Assembly (NCBI GenBank): GCA_021817875.1
Contig: JAKAFQ010000249.1
Span: 1 to 6,558, forward strand
DNA length: 6,558 bases
Direction of reading: 5' to 3'
Source: Pseudomonadota bacterium
GTDB lineage: Bacteria > Pseudomonadota > Gammaproteobacteria > Steroidobacterales > Steroidobacteraceae
This document shows positions 1 through 5,729 of the stretch, piece by piece; within the stretch, counting starts at the first letter, position 1, and every line of letters starts with the position of its first letter. Both the position numbers and the translations under genes were made by a program. A model generated the notes under the pieces. The model was not told where the DNA came from, searched no databases, and saw only the letters and a program-made list of their open reading frames with translations.

Positions 1-1129
1 TCCATCGGCCGACCCCTGCGGCCGAGTCCTTCATGAAGTCATCGCGCAGCTTCTCATTGAGCGCGTTCAGCGCCGGGACTTCGCGACTCACCAGCCCGCC
101 AGCGTGCGGCTCGAGCACCGGGTAGGTCTCACCCTTGAGCGCATGATCGTCGGCAAGCTTCGCTTCGTCGTACCGCCCCTTGAGCCCGGTGGTGTAGAAC
201 GTCGCCGCATTCGAGGAGACATCAGAGCCGAAAAGATCCAGCGTGACGCTCGAGTGGAAGTTGATGTAGCGCTGGATCGTCGGCAGATCGATGACGCCGA
301 AGGAACGTACGGCGGCAGGGTCCTCGACCCTGTTCTGCGCCATCACCTCGCAGGTCCGCTGAATGACCCGGCCCACGCCCGACTCGCCGACGAACATGTG
401 ATGGGCTTCCTCGGTCAGCATGAACCGGGTGGTGCGCGCCAGCGGGTCGAAGGCCGATTCCGCCAGCGCCGAGAGCTGGAACTTCCCGTCGCGGTCAGTG
501 AAGTACGTGAACATGAAGAACGACAGCCAGTCCGGCGTCTTTTCGTTGAAGGCGCCGAGGATGCGGGGGTTGTCCTCGGCGCCGGAGCGGCGCTCGAGGA
601 GCGCTTCGGCCTCCTCGCGCCCATCCCGGCCGAAATAGCGGTGCAGCAGGTAGACCATCGCCCAGAGATGCCGTCCCTCCTCGACGTTCACCTGAAACAG
701 ATTGCGCAGGTCGTACAACGAGGGGCAGGTGAGCCCGAGATGGCGCTGCTGCTCGACGGAGGCAGGCTCGGTGTCGCCCTGAGTGACGATGATGCGGCGC
801 AGGTTGCTCCGATACTCTCCCGGCACTTCCTGCCAGGCCGGCTGTCCCCTGTGATCCCCGAAGCCGATCGTGCGGTTCGGATCGGCGGGATTGAGGAAGA
901 TGCCCCAGCGGTAGTCCGGCATCCGGACGTAGTCGAAATGCGCCCAGCCGCTCGGTTCCACGCTCACGGCGGTGCGCAGGTACACCTCGAAGCGGCCAGA
1001 GCCCTCCGGTCCCATCTCGCCCCACCACTTCAGGAACTCCGGCTGCCAGTGCTCGAGCGCGCGCTGCAGCGTCCTGTCACCGGCCAGATTGACGTTGTTC
1101 GGAATCTTCTCTGCGTAGTCGATGCTCAT
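1..1129 (-). CDS. boxB: Benzoyl-CoA 2,3-epoxidase, oxygenase component BoxB (partial, C-terminus beyond the left edge)
   Basis: Diiron monooxygenase that uses O2 and electrons from the reductase BoxA to convert benzoyl-CoA to 2,3-epoxybenzoyl-CoA in the cytoplasm. The reading frame is open from ATG at 1129 to base 1, giving 376 codons of a family that is about 470-475 residues long. The N-terminus MSIDYAEKIPNNVNLAGDR is typical of BoxB. A full set of ferritin-like diiron ligands can be read: E121, E151 and H154 (EGRH), D212 (FTDRD), and E241 and H244 (EAHH). Each sits one residue after the ligand numbering I recall for the Azoarcus evansii BoxB structure (E120, E150, H153, D211, E240, H243). 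The gene begins 35 bases after the boxC stop, so the two are probably co-transcribed. The ribosome-binding site is weak (GAGAA about 5 bases before the ATG), but no better in-frame start was seen. The missing part is roughly the last 100 residues. Identification is very secure; nothing suggests a broken gene. Confidence 0.97.
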   Translation of the reverse strand, partial: MSIDYAEKIPNNVNLAGDRTLQRALEHWQPEFLKWWGEMGPEGSGRFEVYLRTAVSVEPSGWAHFDYVRMPDYRWGIFLNPADPNRTIGFGDHRGQPAWQEVPGEYRSNLRRIIVTQGDTEPASVEQQRHLGLTCPSLYDLRNLFQVNVEEGRHLWAMVYLLHRYFGRDGREEAEALLERRSGAEDNPRILGAFNEKTPDWLSFFMFTYFTDRDGKFQLSALAESAFDPLARTTRFMLTEEAHHMFVGESGVGRVIQRTCEVMAQNRVEDPAAVRSFGVIDLPTIQRYINFHSSVTLDLFGSDVSSNAATFYTTGLKGRYDEAKLADDHALKGETYPVLEPHAGGLVSREVPALNALNEKLRDDFMKDSAAGVGRW

Positions 1130-1164
1130 GATGTTCTCGGAATGAATGGTGGAGGCGGAGTGCT

Positions 1165-2847
1165 TCAGACCCGCTGCCAGTTGAATCGCGGCCGGTTGCC
1201 GCTGCCGAAGACCTTGAGCGCCCCACCCTCGCCGACGGCATTCGGGCGAATGAAGATCCAGTTCTGCCAGGCGGACAGGCGCCCGAAAATGCGCGTCTCC
1301 ATCGTCTCCGGTCCGCCGAAGCGCAGGCTCGCTTCCATGCCGGTCAATGCATCGGGCGAGAGACTGGTGCGCTCCTCGATGGCGAGCCGGATCTCATCCC
1401 GCCAGTCGAGCGCATCGGGCGCCACGGTGATCAGGCCGAGGTCCATCGCTTCGGCGGCAGCAAGCCGGCGGCCCATGGCATCGCGCGCCCGGGAAACGGC
1501 GGCCGCATCCCCGTAGAAACGCGACTCGATGCGTGCCGCGCCCCCCACGGTCTCGTAAGGGCCGAAATTCATCGGTGACAGGACGACACCGGGGGCCTGT
1601 GCATTGCCCACGTCCGCCAGCATGTAGCTGCGGTCCGCCGCCAGCGCCAGCTCGAACAGCGTGCCCACGAAACACGAGCCCTCGTCGATGACTGCGAACA
1701 GCGAGCGAGCGTTCACCTCGAGCCGCGCCAGCGTCCGACGCAGCATCCCGATCGTCTCGCGCACGAACCAGTGGTTGCGATGGGCGAGCAGCGCCTCGTC
1801 CGCCGCGAGGACCTGCGGCGATTCGCCGCGGGTCTTGAGGATCCAGGTCCCCACATCGAGTTCATTGGTGCGCAGCAGCAGAATCGCATCGTCGAGTTCC
1901 CGCGCCACGGTCAGCGGCCACCAGCGTGCCCCGAGCGCCAGGATCTCCTCCAGAGCCTTCGGCTGCGCCGCCGCAGGCGCATGGACCGTCAGGGTTGCCG
2001 TGCGCGCGTTGCGGTCGATCCGCACGTCCACGGTCGAGTAGTGATAGCCCGACGGATCGATGCGGCGCGACAGCGGATCAAGGCTGACGCCCTCGGCGTT
2101 CTGAGGCCGGTCGCTCGCAGCCGCGAGCGCAAGCGCGCGCCGACGGATCAGATCCCTGAACTGCTGAGGCTTCGCATGATCGTCGATCAGGCGCCATTCC
2201 CTGGCCCGGGGGGCGCGGACCCCCTCGACCAGGGTGCAAAAGAGGTCGGCATGGTCACGCCGGACCTTGCGCTTGTCCGTGAGGCGCGTTAGCCCCCCCG
2301 TTCCCGGCAGCACTCCGAGCAGCGGAACTTCGGGCAGGCTGACCGCGGCGGAGCGATCGTCGACCAGCAGGATCTCATCGCAGGCGAGCGCCAGCTCGTA
2401 GCCCCCGCCCGCGGTCGTGCCATTGCAGGCCGCGATGAACTTCAGTCCCGAGTGCCGGCTCGAGTCCTCCATGCCGTTGCGCGTCTCATTGGTGAACCTG
2501 CATAAATTCACCTTCCAGGCGTGCGTCGACTGGCCCAGCATGAAGATGTTGGCGCCGGAGCAGAAGATCCGGTCCTTGGCGCTGGTGAGCACGACCGTGC
2601 GCACCTCGGGATGCTCGAAGCGGATGCGCTGCAGCGCATCGTGCAGCTCGATGTCGACACCCAGATCATAGGAGTTGAGCTTGAGCTGATAGCCGGGTCT
2701 CAGGCCCGCGTTCTCATCGACGTCCAGGGCGAGCGTGGCCACCGGACCCTCGAACGAAAGCTTCCAGTGCCGGTACCGGTCGGGATGCGTGTCGAACGTG
2801 ACACCTGCCGGCGTCTGTGAGTCCAGTGAAGCAGCAGCCTCAGCCAT
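1165..2847 (-). CDS. boxC: Benzoyl-CoA-dihydrodiol lyase BoxC
   Basis: Ring-cleaving enzyme of the crotonase superfamily. It turns 2,3-epoxybenzoyl-CoA into 3,4-didehydroadipyl-CoA semialdehyde with release of formate. The 560 residues match the usual BoxC length of about 555. The first crotonase-like domain spans about 30-260, with an oxyanion-hole segment at 95-105 (FCSGANIFMLG), the CoA-binding core at 141-151 (CNGTTAGGGYE) and LPEVPLLGVLPGTGG at 171-185. A second, degenerate crotonase domain follows at about 270-500, then the BoxC-type C-terminal segment (LSAWQNWIFIRPNAVGEGG). C116, E151 and E173 are the likely active-site residues. They keep the spacing I recall for C111, E146 and E168 in Burkholderia xenovorans BoxC, and E151/E173 also match the two catalytic glutamates of enoyl-CoA hydratases. 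The ATG at 2847 has an AGAGG ribosome-binding site at 2858-2862. It lies between boxR (36-base gap) and boxB (35-base gap). Confidence 0.97.
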   Translation of the reverse strand: MAEAAASLDSQTPAGVTFDTHPDRYRHWKLSFEGPVATLALDVDENAGLRPGYQLKLNSYDLGVDIELHDALQRIRFEHPEVRTVVLTSAKDRIFCSGANIFMLGQSTHAWKVNLCRFTNETRNGMEDSSRHSGLKFIAACNGTTAGGGYELALACDEILLVDDRSAAVSLPEVPLLGVLPGTGGLTRLTDKRKVRRDHADLFCTLVEGVRAPRAREWRLIDDHAKPQQFRDLIRRRALALAAASDRPQNAEGVSLDPLSRRIDPSGYHYSTVDVRIDRNARTATLTVHAPAAAQPKALEEILALGARWWPLTVARELDDAILLLRTNELDVGTWILKTRGESPQVLAADEALLAHRNHWFVRETIGMLRRTLARLEVNARSLFAVIDEGSCFVGTLFELALAADRSYMLADVGNAQAPGVVLSPMNFGPYETVGGAARIESRFYGDAAAVSRARDAMGRRLAAAEAMDLGLITVAPDALDWRDEIRLAIEERTSLSPDALTGMEASLRFGGPETMETRIFGRLSAWQNWIFIRPNAVGEGGALKVFGSGNRPRFNWQRV

Positions 2848-2857
2848 TGCAAAGAAA

Positions 2858-2862
2858 CCTCT
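2858..2862 (-). promoter_or_regulatory. Ribosome-binding site of boxC
   Basis: On the minus strand AGAGG lies 10 bases before the boxC ATG at 2847. The spacing is slightly long, but it is the only purine-rich match upstream and it supports this start codon. Confidence 0.55.
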
Positions 2863-2883
2863 TGATTTGAACGGGCAGGCCGA

Positions 2884-3813
2884 TCAGCCCGCTTGTATCG
2901 CCTGTCGCAGCGCATTGAAGCTCTGCTCGACCGTGCGCCCCGAGGTGTCCACCACGACGTCGGCCTTGGCGTAAAGCGACTCTCGGGATGTGAGAATGTT
3001 GCGCAGATCCTCCATCGCCTCCTCGTGACCCGCCATGGGCCGCAGGTCCCCTTGCGCGACTACCCGCGCCATGTGCTCCTCAGGTGAGGCCTTGACCCAT
3101 ACCGTGAAGCAGTTGAGCAGGAGCAGGCTGTAGGTATCGGGCTCGGACACGATGCCGCCGCCGACGGTCAGCACGACATCTTCCTGACTGTCGATGATGC
3201 GCTCGAGACAACGACGCTCGATACGGCGATAGCCCGGCTGGCCGTAGAGCAGAAACACCTCCGAGAGCTCCATACCGGCCTCGCGCTCGATTGCCCGGTC
3301 GAGTTCGATGAGCGGACGACGCAGCGCTTTGGCGAGAGCGCTGCCGAGGGTCGACTTGCCCGCGCCGCGCAGCCCGATCAGGGTCAGGCGCTTGCGCCGC
3401 ACCGCCTCGTCCTGTCCGAACTCCTCCAGGAGTCGCTGCAGCGCTTCCTGCGCGCGCTTCGGAGGGAGGCTCTCGAGAAAGCGCCGCAGCTGTCGCTGCG
3501 GCCCATCCGATTCCCCGGCCTCCAGAACGTCCGTCAGGCGCACGCCCAGCGCCCCCGCCACGCGACGCAGCAGCACCACCGAAGCGTTGCCTTCCCCAGC
3601 CTCCAGCGCGGCGAGATACCGCTCCGAAACCTCCGCCTGTCGCGCCAGGACTCTGCGGGCCATGCCACGCTGTTCGCGGATCTCGCGCACTCTGCGCCCG
3701 AGACCCGCCAGAAACTGCGGATCAGCCTTTCCGAGGGCAACCGGACCCGTCGAGGGCGCGGGGACGGATCCCGGCGGGTCCGCAGGGCTTTGCGATCTGG
3801 AAACGGGACACAT
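2884..3813 (-). CDS. boxR: Benzoyl-CoA-responsive regulator BoxR (XRE helix-turn-helix fused to shikimate-kinase-like domain)
   Basis: Transcriptional regulator of the BzdR/BoxR family, which in Azoarcus represses benzoate catabolic operons until benzoyl-CoA binds. Numbering here counts from a GTG at 3822; subtract 3 for the preferred ATG at 3813 (309 residues). Residues about 38-105 form an XRE-type helix-turn-helix (LGRRVREIREQRG, then LARQAEVSERYLAALEAG). A linker at about 106-143 leads to a shikimate-kinase-like domain at 145-310, with a Walker A loop at 150-157 (GLRGAGKS), ELD at 173-175, YRRIE at 198-202, GGG at 221-223, RPM at 261-263 and RESLY at 280-284. No Shine-Dalgarno precedes either start. 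A strong promoter places the transcript start on or next to ATG 3813, which favours that codon and leaderless translation. It is the first gene of the boxR-boxC-boxB operon, so it probably controls its own expression and that of the divergent operon. The effector is inferred from the family and not visible in the sequence. Confidence 0.92.
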   Translation of the reverse strand: MCPVSRSQSPADPPGSVPAPSTGPVALGKADPQFLAGLGRRVREIREQRGMARRVLARQAEVSERYLAALEAGEGNASVVLLRRVAGALGVRLTDVLEAGESDGPQRQLRRFLESLPPKRAQEALQRLLEEFGQDEAVRRKRLTLIGLRGAGKSTLGSALAKALRRPLIELDRAIEREAGMELSEVFLLYGQPGYRRIERRCLERIIDSQEDVVLTVGGGIVSEPDTYSLLLLNCFTVWVKASPEEHMARVVAQGDLRPMAGHEEAMEDLRNILTSRESLYAKADVVVDTSGRTVEQSFNALRQAIQAG

Positions 3814-3820
3814 GGTAAGC

Positions 3821-3848
3821 ACTATATCACATCACTGATATTTGTCAC
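3821..3848 (-). promoter_or_regulatory. Sigma-70-type promoter for the boxR-boxC-boxB operon
   Basis: On the minus strand a -35 element GTGACA (3848-3843) is separated by 16 bases from a -10 element TATAGT (3826-3821). Each differs from the consensus by one base. The expected transcription start, 6-8 bases past the -10, falls at about 3815-3813, that is, on the boxR ATG. The promoter overlaps repeat elements that could be operator sites, which would fit autoregulation by BoxR. Confidence 0.6.
3836..3848 (+). repeat. Repeat copy 1, TGATATTTGTCAC (candidate operator half)
   Basis: This 13-base element matches a second copy at 3914-3926 (TCATATTTGTGAC) at 11 of 13 positions, with an identical ATATTTGT core in the same orientation. 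It covers the -35 element of the boxR promoter. It may be a regulator site shared by the two divergent operons. Confidence 0.4.
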
Positions 3849-3913
3849 GCACTTTAGAGCACTTTTTCAGCGTTCTTCCGGCCATTAGAATCTCAGATAT
3901 GCTTTATAGAGCT

Positions 3914-3926
3914 TCATATTTGTGAC
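3914..3926 (+). repeat. Repeat copy 2, TCATATTTGTGAC (candidate operator half)
   Basis: This is the partner of the element at 3836-3848, with start points 78 bases apart. It lies on the side of the intergenic region facing the plus-strand operon, where a site controlling that operon would be expected. I could not find a convincing plus-strand -35/-10 pair next to it. Confidence 0.35.
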
Positions 3927-3960
3927 AATCATGATCAATCTTCTGCCCGGTGCATAAGAC

Positions 3961-4193
3961 GATGGGTGAAAGCAACGGATGAGACCCAGGCCTGCACACA
4001 GAAGGTCCGGACCCTGGGTGCAGACGTAAATGCCCGTCCCGAAGCCGGGCTCGCCGGATCTCAAGAGGGGTGGACGGCGCCGCGGCCGCTCTTGCCCGGA
4101 CCCTCGCCTGTGCGCTGTGCCAGGATAGGTCCGCGGGCCGGAGGCGCTCACCGGTCACGCGCAGCTTCTGTCGAGCTCATGAGGAATCAGACG
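3961..4193 (+). other. GC-rich untranslated leader with inverted repeats, ahead of the DUF4863 gene
   Basis: I see no supported gene in this stretch. It could be read as a 76-residue N-terminal extension of the DUF4863 protein from an ATG at 3966. That extension is low-complexity and lacks a ribosome-binding site, whereas a good one precedes ATG 4194. The leader contains ACCCAGG at 3984-3990 pairing with CCTGGGT at 4013-4019, an alternative CTGCAC (3992-3997)/GTGCAG (4018-4023) pairing, a perfect palindrome GGTCCGGACC at 4004-4013, and GCCCG (4032-4036)/CGGGC (4046-4050). These could fold in the mRNA, or form a protein-binding site. No run of T follows, so they do not look like an intrinsic terminator. 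Confidence 0.35.
4182..4185 (+). promoter_or_regulatory. Ribosome-binding site fixing the start of the DUF4863 gene
   Basis: AGGA ends 8 bases before ATG 4194, an ideal spacing. It decides against the in-frame upstream ATGs at 3966 and 4179. Confidence 0.7.
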
Positions 4194-4682
4194 ATGCCCA
4201 TCCCCTCCGATTCCGTCACCACCGAGAGTTTCGGCCGGTTGATCGCGCGGATCACCGGATCGATCGGGGCCCGCGCACCGGACCCGCAGCTCGAGCAGGA
4301 CCTGAATCGGCTGTTCCCCGCTGCCGGACCAACGTACCAGGATATTCTGCGGTCCTGTCGGACGGCGATTGCGAGCGGCTGGATGTGTCATCGCGAAGCA
4401 GGCGGCATCCGGTACGGCAGGGTGCTCAAGCCGACTGCGACGACTCATGGCTACAGTGTCGACGTGGTCGACATGCCACCGCTGGCCGGGCCATACCACT
4501 CGCATCCCAATGGGGAAATCGACCTGATCATGCCCTTGGAAAGCGGCGCACAGTTCGACGGCCGCGGTGCGGGGTGGCTCGTCTACGGCCCTCGCAGCGC
4601 ACACCGGCCGACGGTCACGGGCGGGCGCGCACTCGTGCTCTACCTGCTCCCCGCCGGTGCGATCGAGTTCTCCCGGGAGTGA
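4194..4682 (+). CDS. DUF4863 / PnbB-like cupin-fold protein
   Basis: Small cytoplasmic protein of 162 residues with no signal peptide or membrane segment. I recognise it as the DUF4863 family, which is related to 4-hydroxylaminobenzoate lyase (PnbB) and is found in box clusters. The N-terminal half (about 8-65) looks helical. The C-terminal half has a cupin-like metal site: HSHPNGE at 102-108 supplies H102, H104 and E108, and H137 in SAHRPT is a likely fourth ligand. PYHSHPNGEIDLIMP is the most recognisable segment. The start at 4194 is chosen for its ribosome-binding site at 4182-4185. It is the first gene of the plus-strand operon, and its stop overlaps the GTG start of the next gene. Its role in benzoate breakdown is not established. 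Inferred possibilities include acting on a hydroxylated or nitro-substituted side product, or on a ring-opened intermediate. Family assignment is moderately sure; function is not. Confidence 0.8.
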   Translation: MPIPSDSVTTESFGRLIARITGSIGARAPDPQLEQDLNRLFPAAGPTYQDILRSCRTAIASGWMCHREAGGIRYGRVLKPTATTHGYSVDVVDMPPLAGPYHSHPNGEIDLIMPLESGAQFDGRGAGWLVYGPRSAHRPTVTGGRALVLYLLPAGAIEFSRE

Positions 4683-5590
4683 CCGGCACAGGATGCGCCC
4701 TGGCGCACAGACTGCAGTTCAATTCGCGCAAGCAGGCACCGCAGTTGAGTCAGATCCAGTTTCTCGACGTCTTGGGACGCAGGATCGAATACCGGGATTT
4801 CGAGCCGCCGGCCGCCGCCGCGACACCGGCCATCGTGATGCTGCACGAAGGACTCGGCTCGGTCGGCATGTGGAAGGATTTCCCGCTGCACCTCGCCGCC
4901 ATCACCGGCGCACGGGTGGTGGCGTACTCGCGCTTCGGCTACGGCCGATCGGATCCACCTCCGCGGCGATACGGCGCTCTCGAGATGCACCGCTGTGAAG
5001 CCCTCGAGGTGCTGCCGGAAATCCTGCGGCGACTGCAGATCACCCGGCCGACGCTGTTCGGCCACAGCGACGGCGCGTCGATTGCCCTGATTTACGGCGC
5101 CGCACGGCCCTGCGACGTCTCGGGACTCGTGCTGTTGGCTCCGCACGTGTTCGTCGAGCCCATGTGCCTCGTCAGCATACGGAATGCACGACAGGCGTAT
5201 CTCACGACGGACTTGCGCCAGAAGCTCCTTCGGTACCATCAGGATCCGGATCGGGCGTTCCGGCTGTGGAACGATCTGTGGCTCCATCCGGATTTCCGGG
5301 AATGGACCATCGAGGACGACTTGCCGGCGATCACCTGCCCGGTGCTCGCCATACAGGGCCATGAGGACGAATACGGCACGATGGAGCAACTCGAGCGTAT
5401 TGCCCGGGCCATCCCCCGGGCCGAACAGTTGCGCCTGGAGGGCTGCCGCCACTCGCCGCAGCGCGATCAACCTGCCCGCGTCCTCGAGAGCACCGCACAC
5501 TGGTTGAGGCGCAGCGTCTGTGCTCGGGCCGAGACTCCGGTATCCGGACAGGCCCACGGGTCAGCCGACGGGCCGCACAGAGACGCCTAG
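4679..5590 (+). CDS. Alpha/beta hydrolase of the box cluster
   Basis: Soluble alpha/beta-hydrolase-fold enzyme of 303 residues from GTG 4679. The catalytic triad is readable: nucleophile S130 in the GHSDG elbow (128-132), acid D230 in GHEDEYG, and H258 in CRHSPQRDQP. HEGLG at 56-60 is the oxyanion loop, and SRFGYGRSDPP at 84-94 is typical of the fold. A cap region lies at about 158-215. The GTG forms a GTGA overlap with the preceding stop, which suggests translational coupling. TTG at 4745 (281 residues, starting just before the conserved QIQFLDVLGRRIEY) is a real alternative. The last 25 or so residues after HWLRR look like an unstructured tail. Related hydrolases in box clusters have been called lactonases or thioesterases, but the substrate is unknown. 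Hydrolysis of stalled CoA thioesters, or of a lactone formed from a ring-opened product, is inference only. Confidence 0.85.
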   Translation: MTGTGCALAHRLQFNSRKQAPQLSQIQFLDVLGRRIEYRDFEPPAAAATPAIVMLHEGLGSVGMWKDFPLHLAAITGARVVAYSRFGYGRSDPPPRRYGALEMHRCEALEVLPEILRRLQITRPTLFGHSDGASIALIYGAARPCDVSGLVLLAPHVFVEPMCLVSIRNARQAYLTTDLRQKLLRYHQDPDRAFRLWNDLWLHPDFREWTIEDDLPAITCPVLAIQGHEDEYGTMEQLERIARAIPRAEQLRLEGCRHSPQRDQPARVLESTAHWLRRSVCARAETPVSGQAHGSADGPHRDA

Positions 5591-5725
5591 CGCAAACGAG
5601 CCTGGACCCACGCAGCGCTCATCGATCGATATCAGGGGAAAGACAGTGACGATGCACAGTCCTTTGACCACCGACAGCGGATCCGGGTCGCGTCCGCTGA
5701 TCCGTTGCGCCCGGCAGCAGAGTGC
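5591..5725 (+). other. Intergenic leader between the hydrolase and ligase genes
   Basis: This 135-base gap is long for an otherwise tightly packed operon. It contains a perfect palindrome ATCGATCGAT at 5621-5630, an AGGGGA ribosome-binding-like site at 5634-5639, and most of a small upstream ORF. No terminator or clear promoter is visible. Confidence 0.4.
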
Positions 5726-5729
5726 ATGA
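5646..5729 (+). CDS. Possible 27-residue upstream ORF overlapping the ligase start
   Basis: A GTG at 5646 (or ATG at 5652) opens a short frame that reads MTMHSPLTT and ends with QQSA. AGGGGA at 5634-5639 sits 6 bases before the GTG. The stop TGA (5727-5729) overlaps the first ligase ATG as ATGA. The ligase itself has only a weak ribosome-binding site, so translation of this ORF could feed ribosomes to the ligase. The peptide resembles nothing I know, and the frame may be fortuitous. Confidence 0.3.
   Translation: MTMHSPLTTDSGSGSRPLIRCARQQSA

Larger units (their letters stand above)
3819..3865 (+). repeat. Three phased GCACT direct repeats across the boxR promoter (candidate operator)
   Basis: GCACT occurs in the same orientation at 3819, 3849 and 3859. 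The last two extend to GCACTTT and are 10 bases apart; the first is 30 bases away. The copies therefore all lie on the same face of the helix. The first overlaps the -10 and the second abuts the -35 of the minus-strand promoter. This is a plausible repressor-binding layout, but I have no direct match to a published BoxR operator. Confidence 0.4.

Noticed and set aside
104..1516. 470-residue plus-strand ORF
   Set aside because: It runs antisense across boxB and the end of boxC, is arginine-rich and low-complexity, and resembles no family. It is a product of high GC content.
3820..3822. GTG at 3822 as the boxR start
   Set aside because: It lies inside the predicted -10 element and lacks a ribosome-binding site; ATG 3813 fits the promoter better.
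3951..4023. TGCA sites as BzdR-type operators
   Set aside because: TGCA occurs at 3951, 3993 and 4019, but none is followed on either strand by the expected 6-base gap and GGNTA.
3885..4158. Two overlapping minus-strand ORFs of 84-88 residues
   Set aside because: They cover the promoter and leader region, have no ribosome-binding site, and show no recognisable protein features.
4070..4678. Upstream part of the 506-residue frame that contains the hydrolase
   Set aside because: This part overlaps the DUF4863 gene in another frame and has arginine- and alanine-rich nonsense composition. The hydrolase starts at GTG 4679 or TTG 4745.
4640..5557. 305-residue minus-strand ORF
   Set aside because: It is antisense to the alpha/beta hydrolase, which has a complete catalytic triad on the plus strand.
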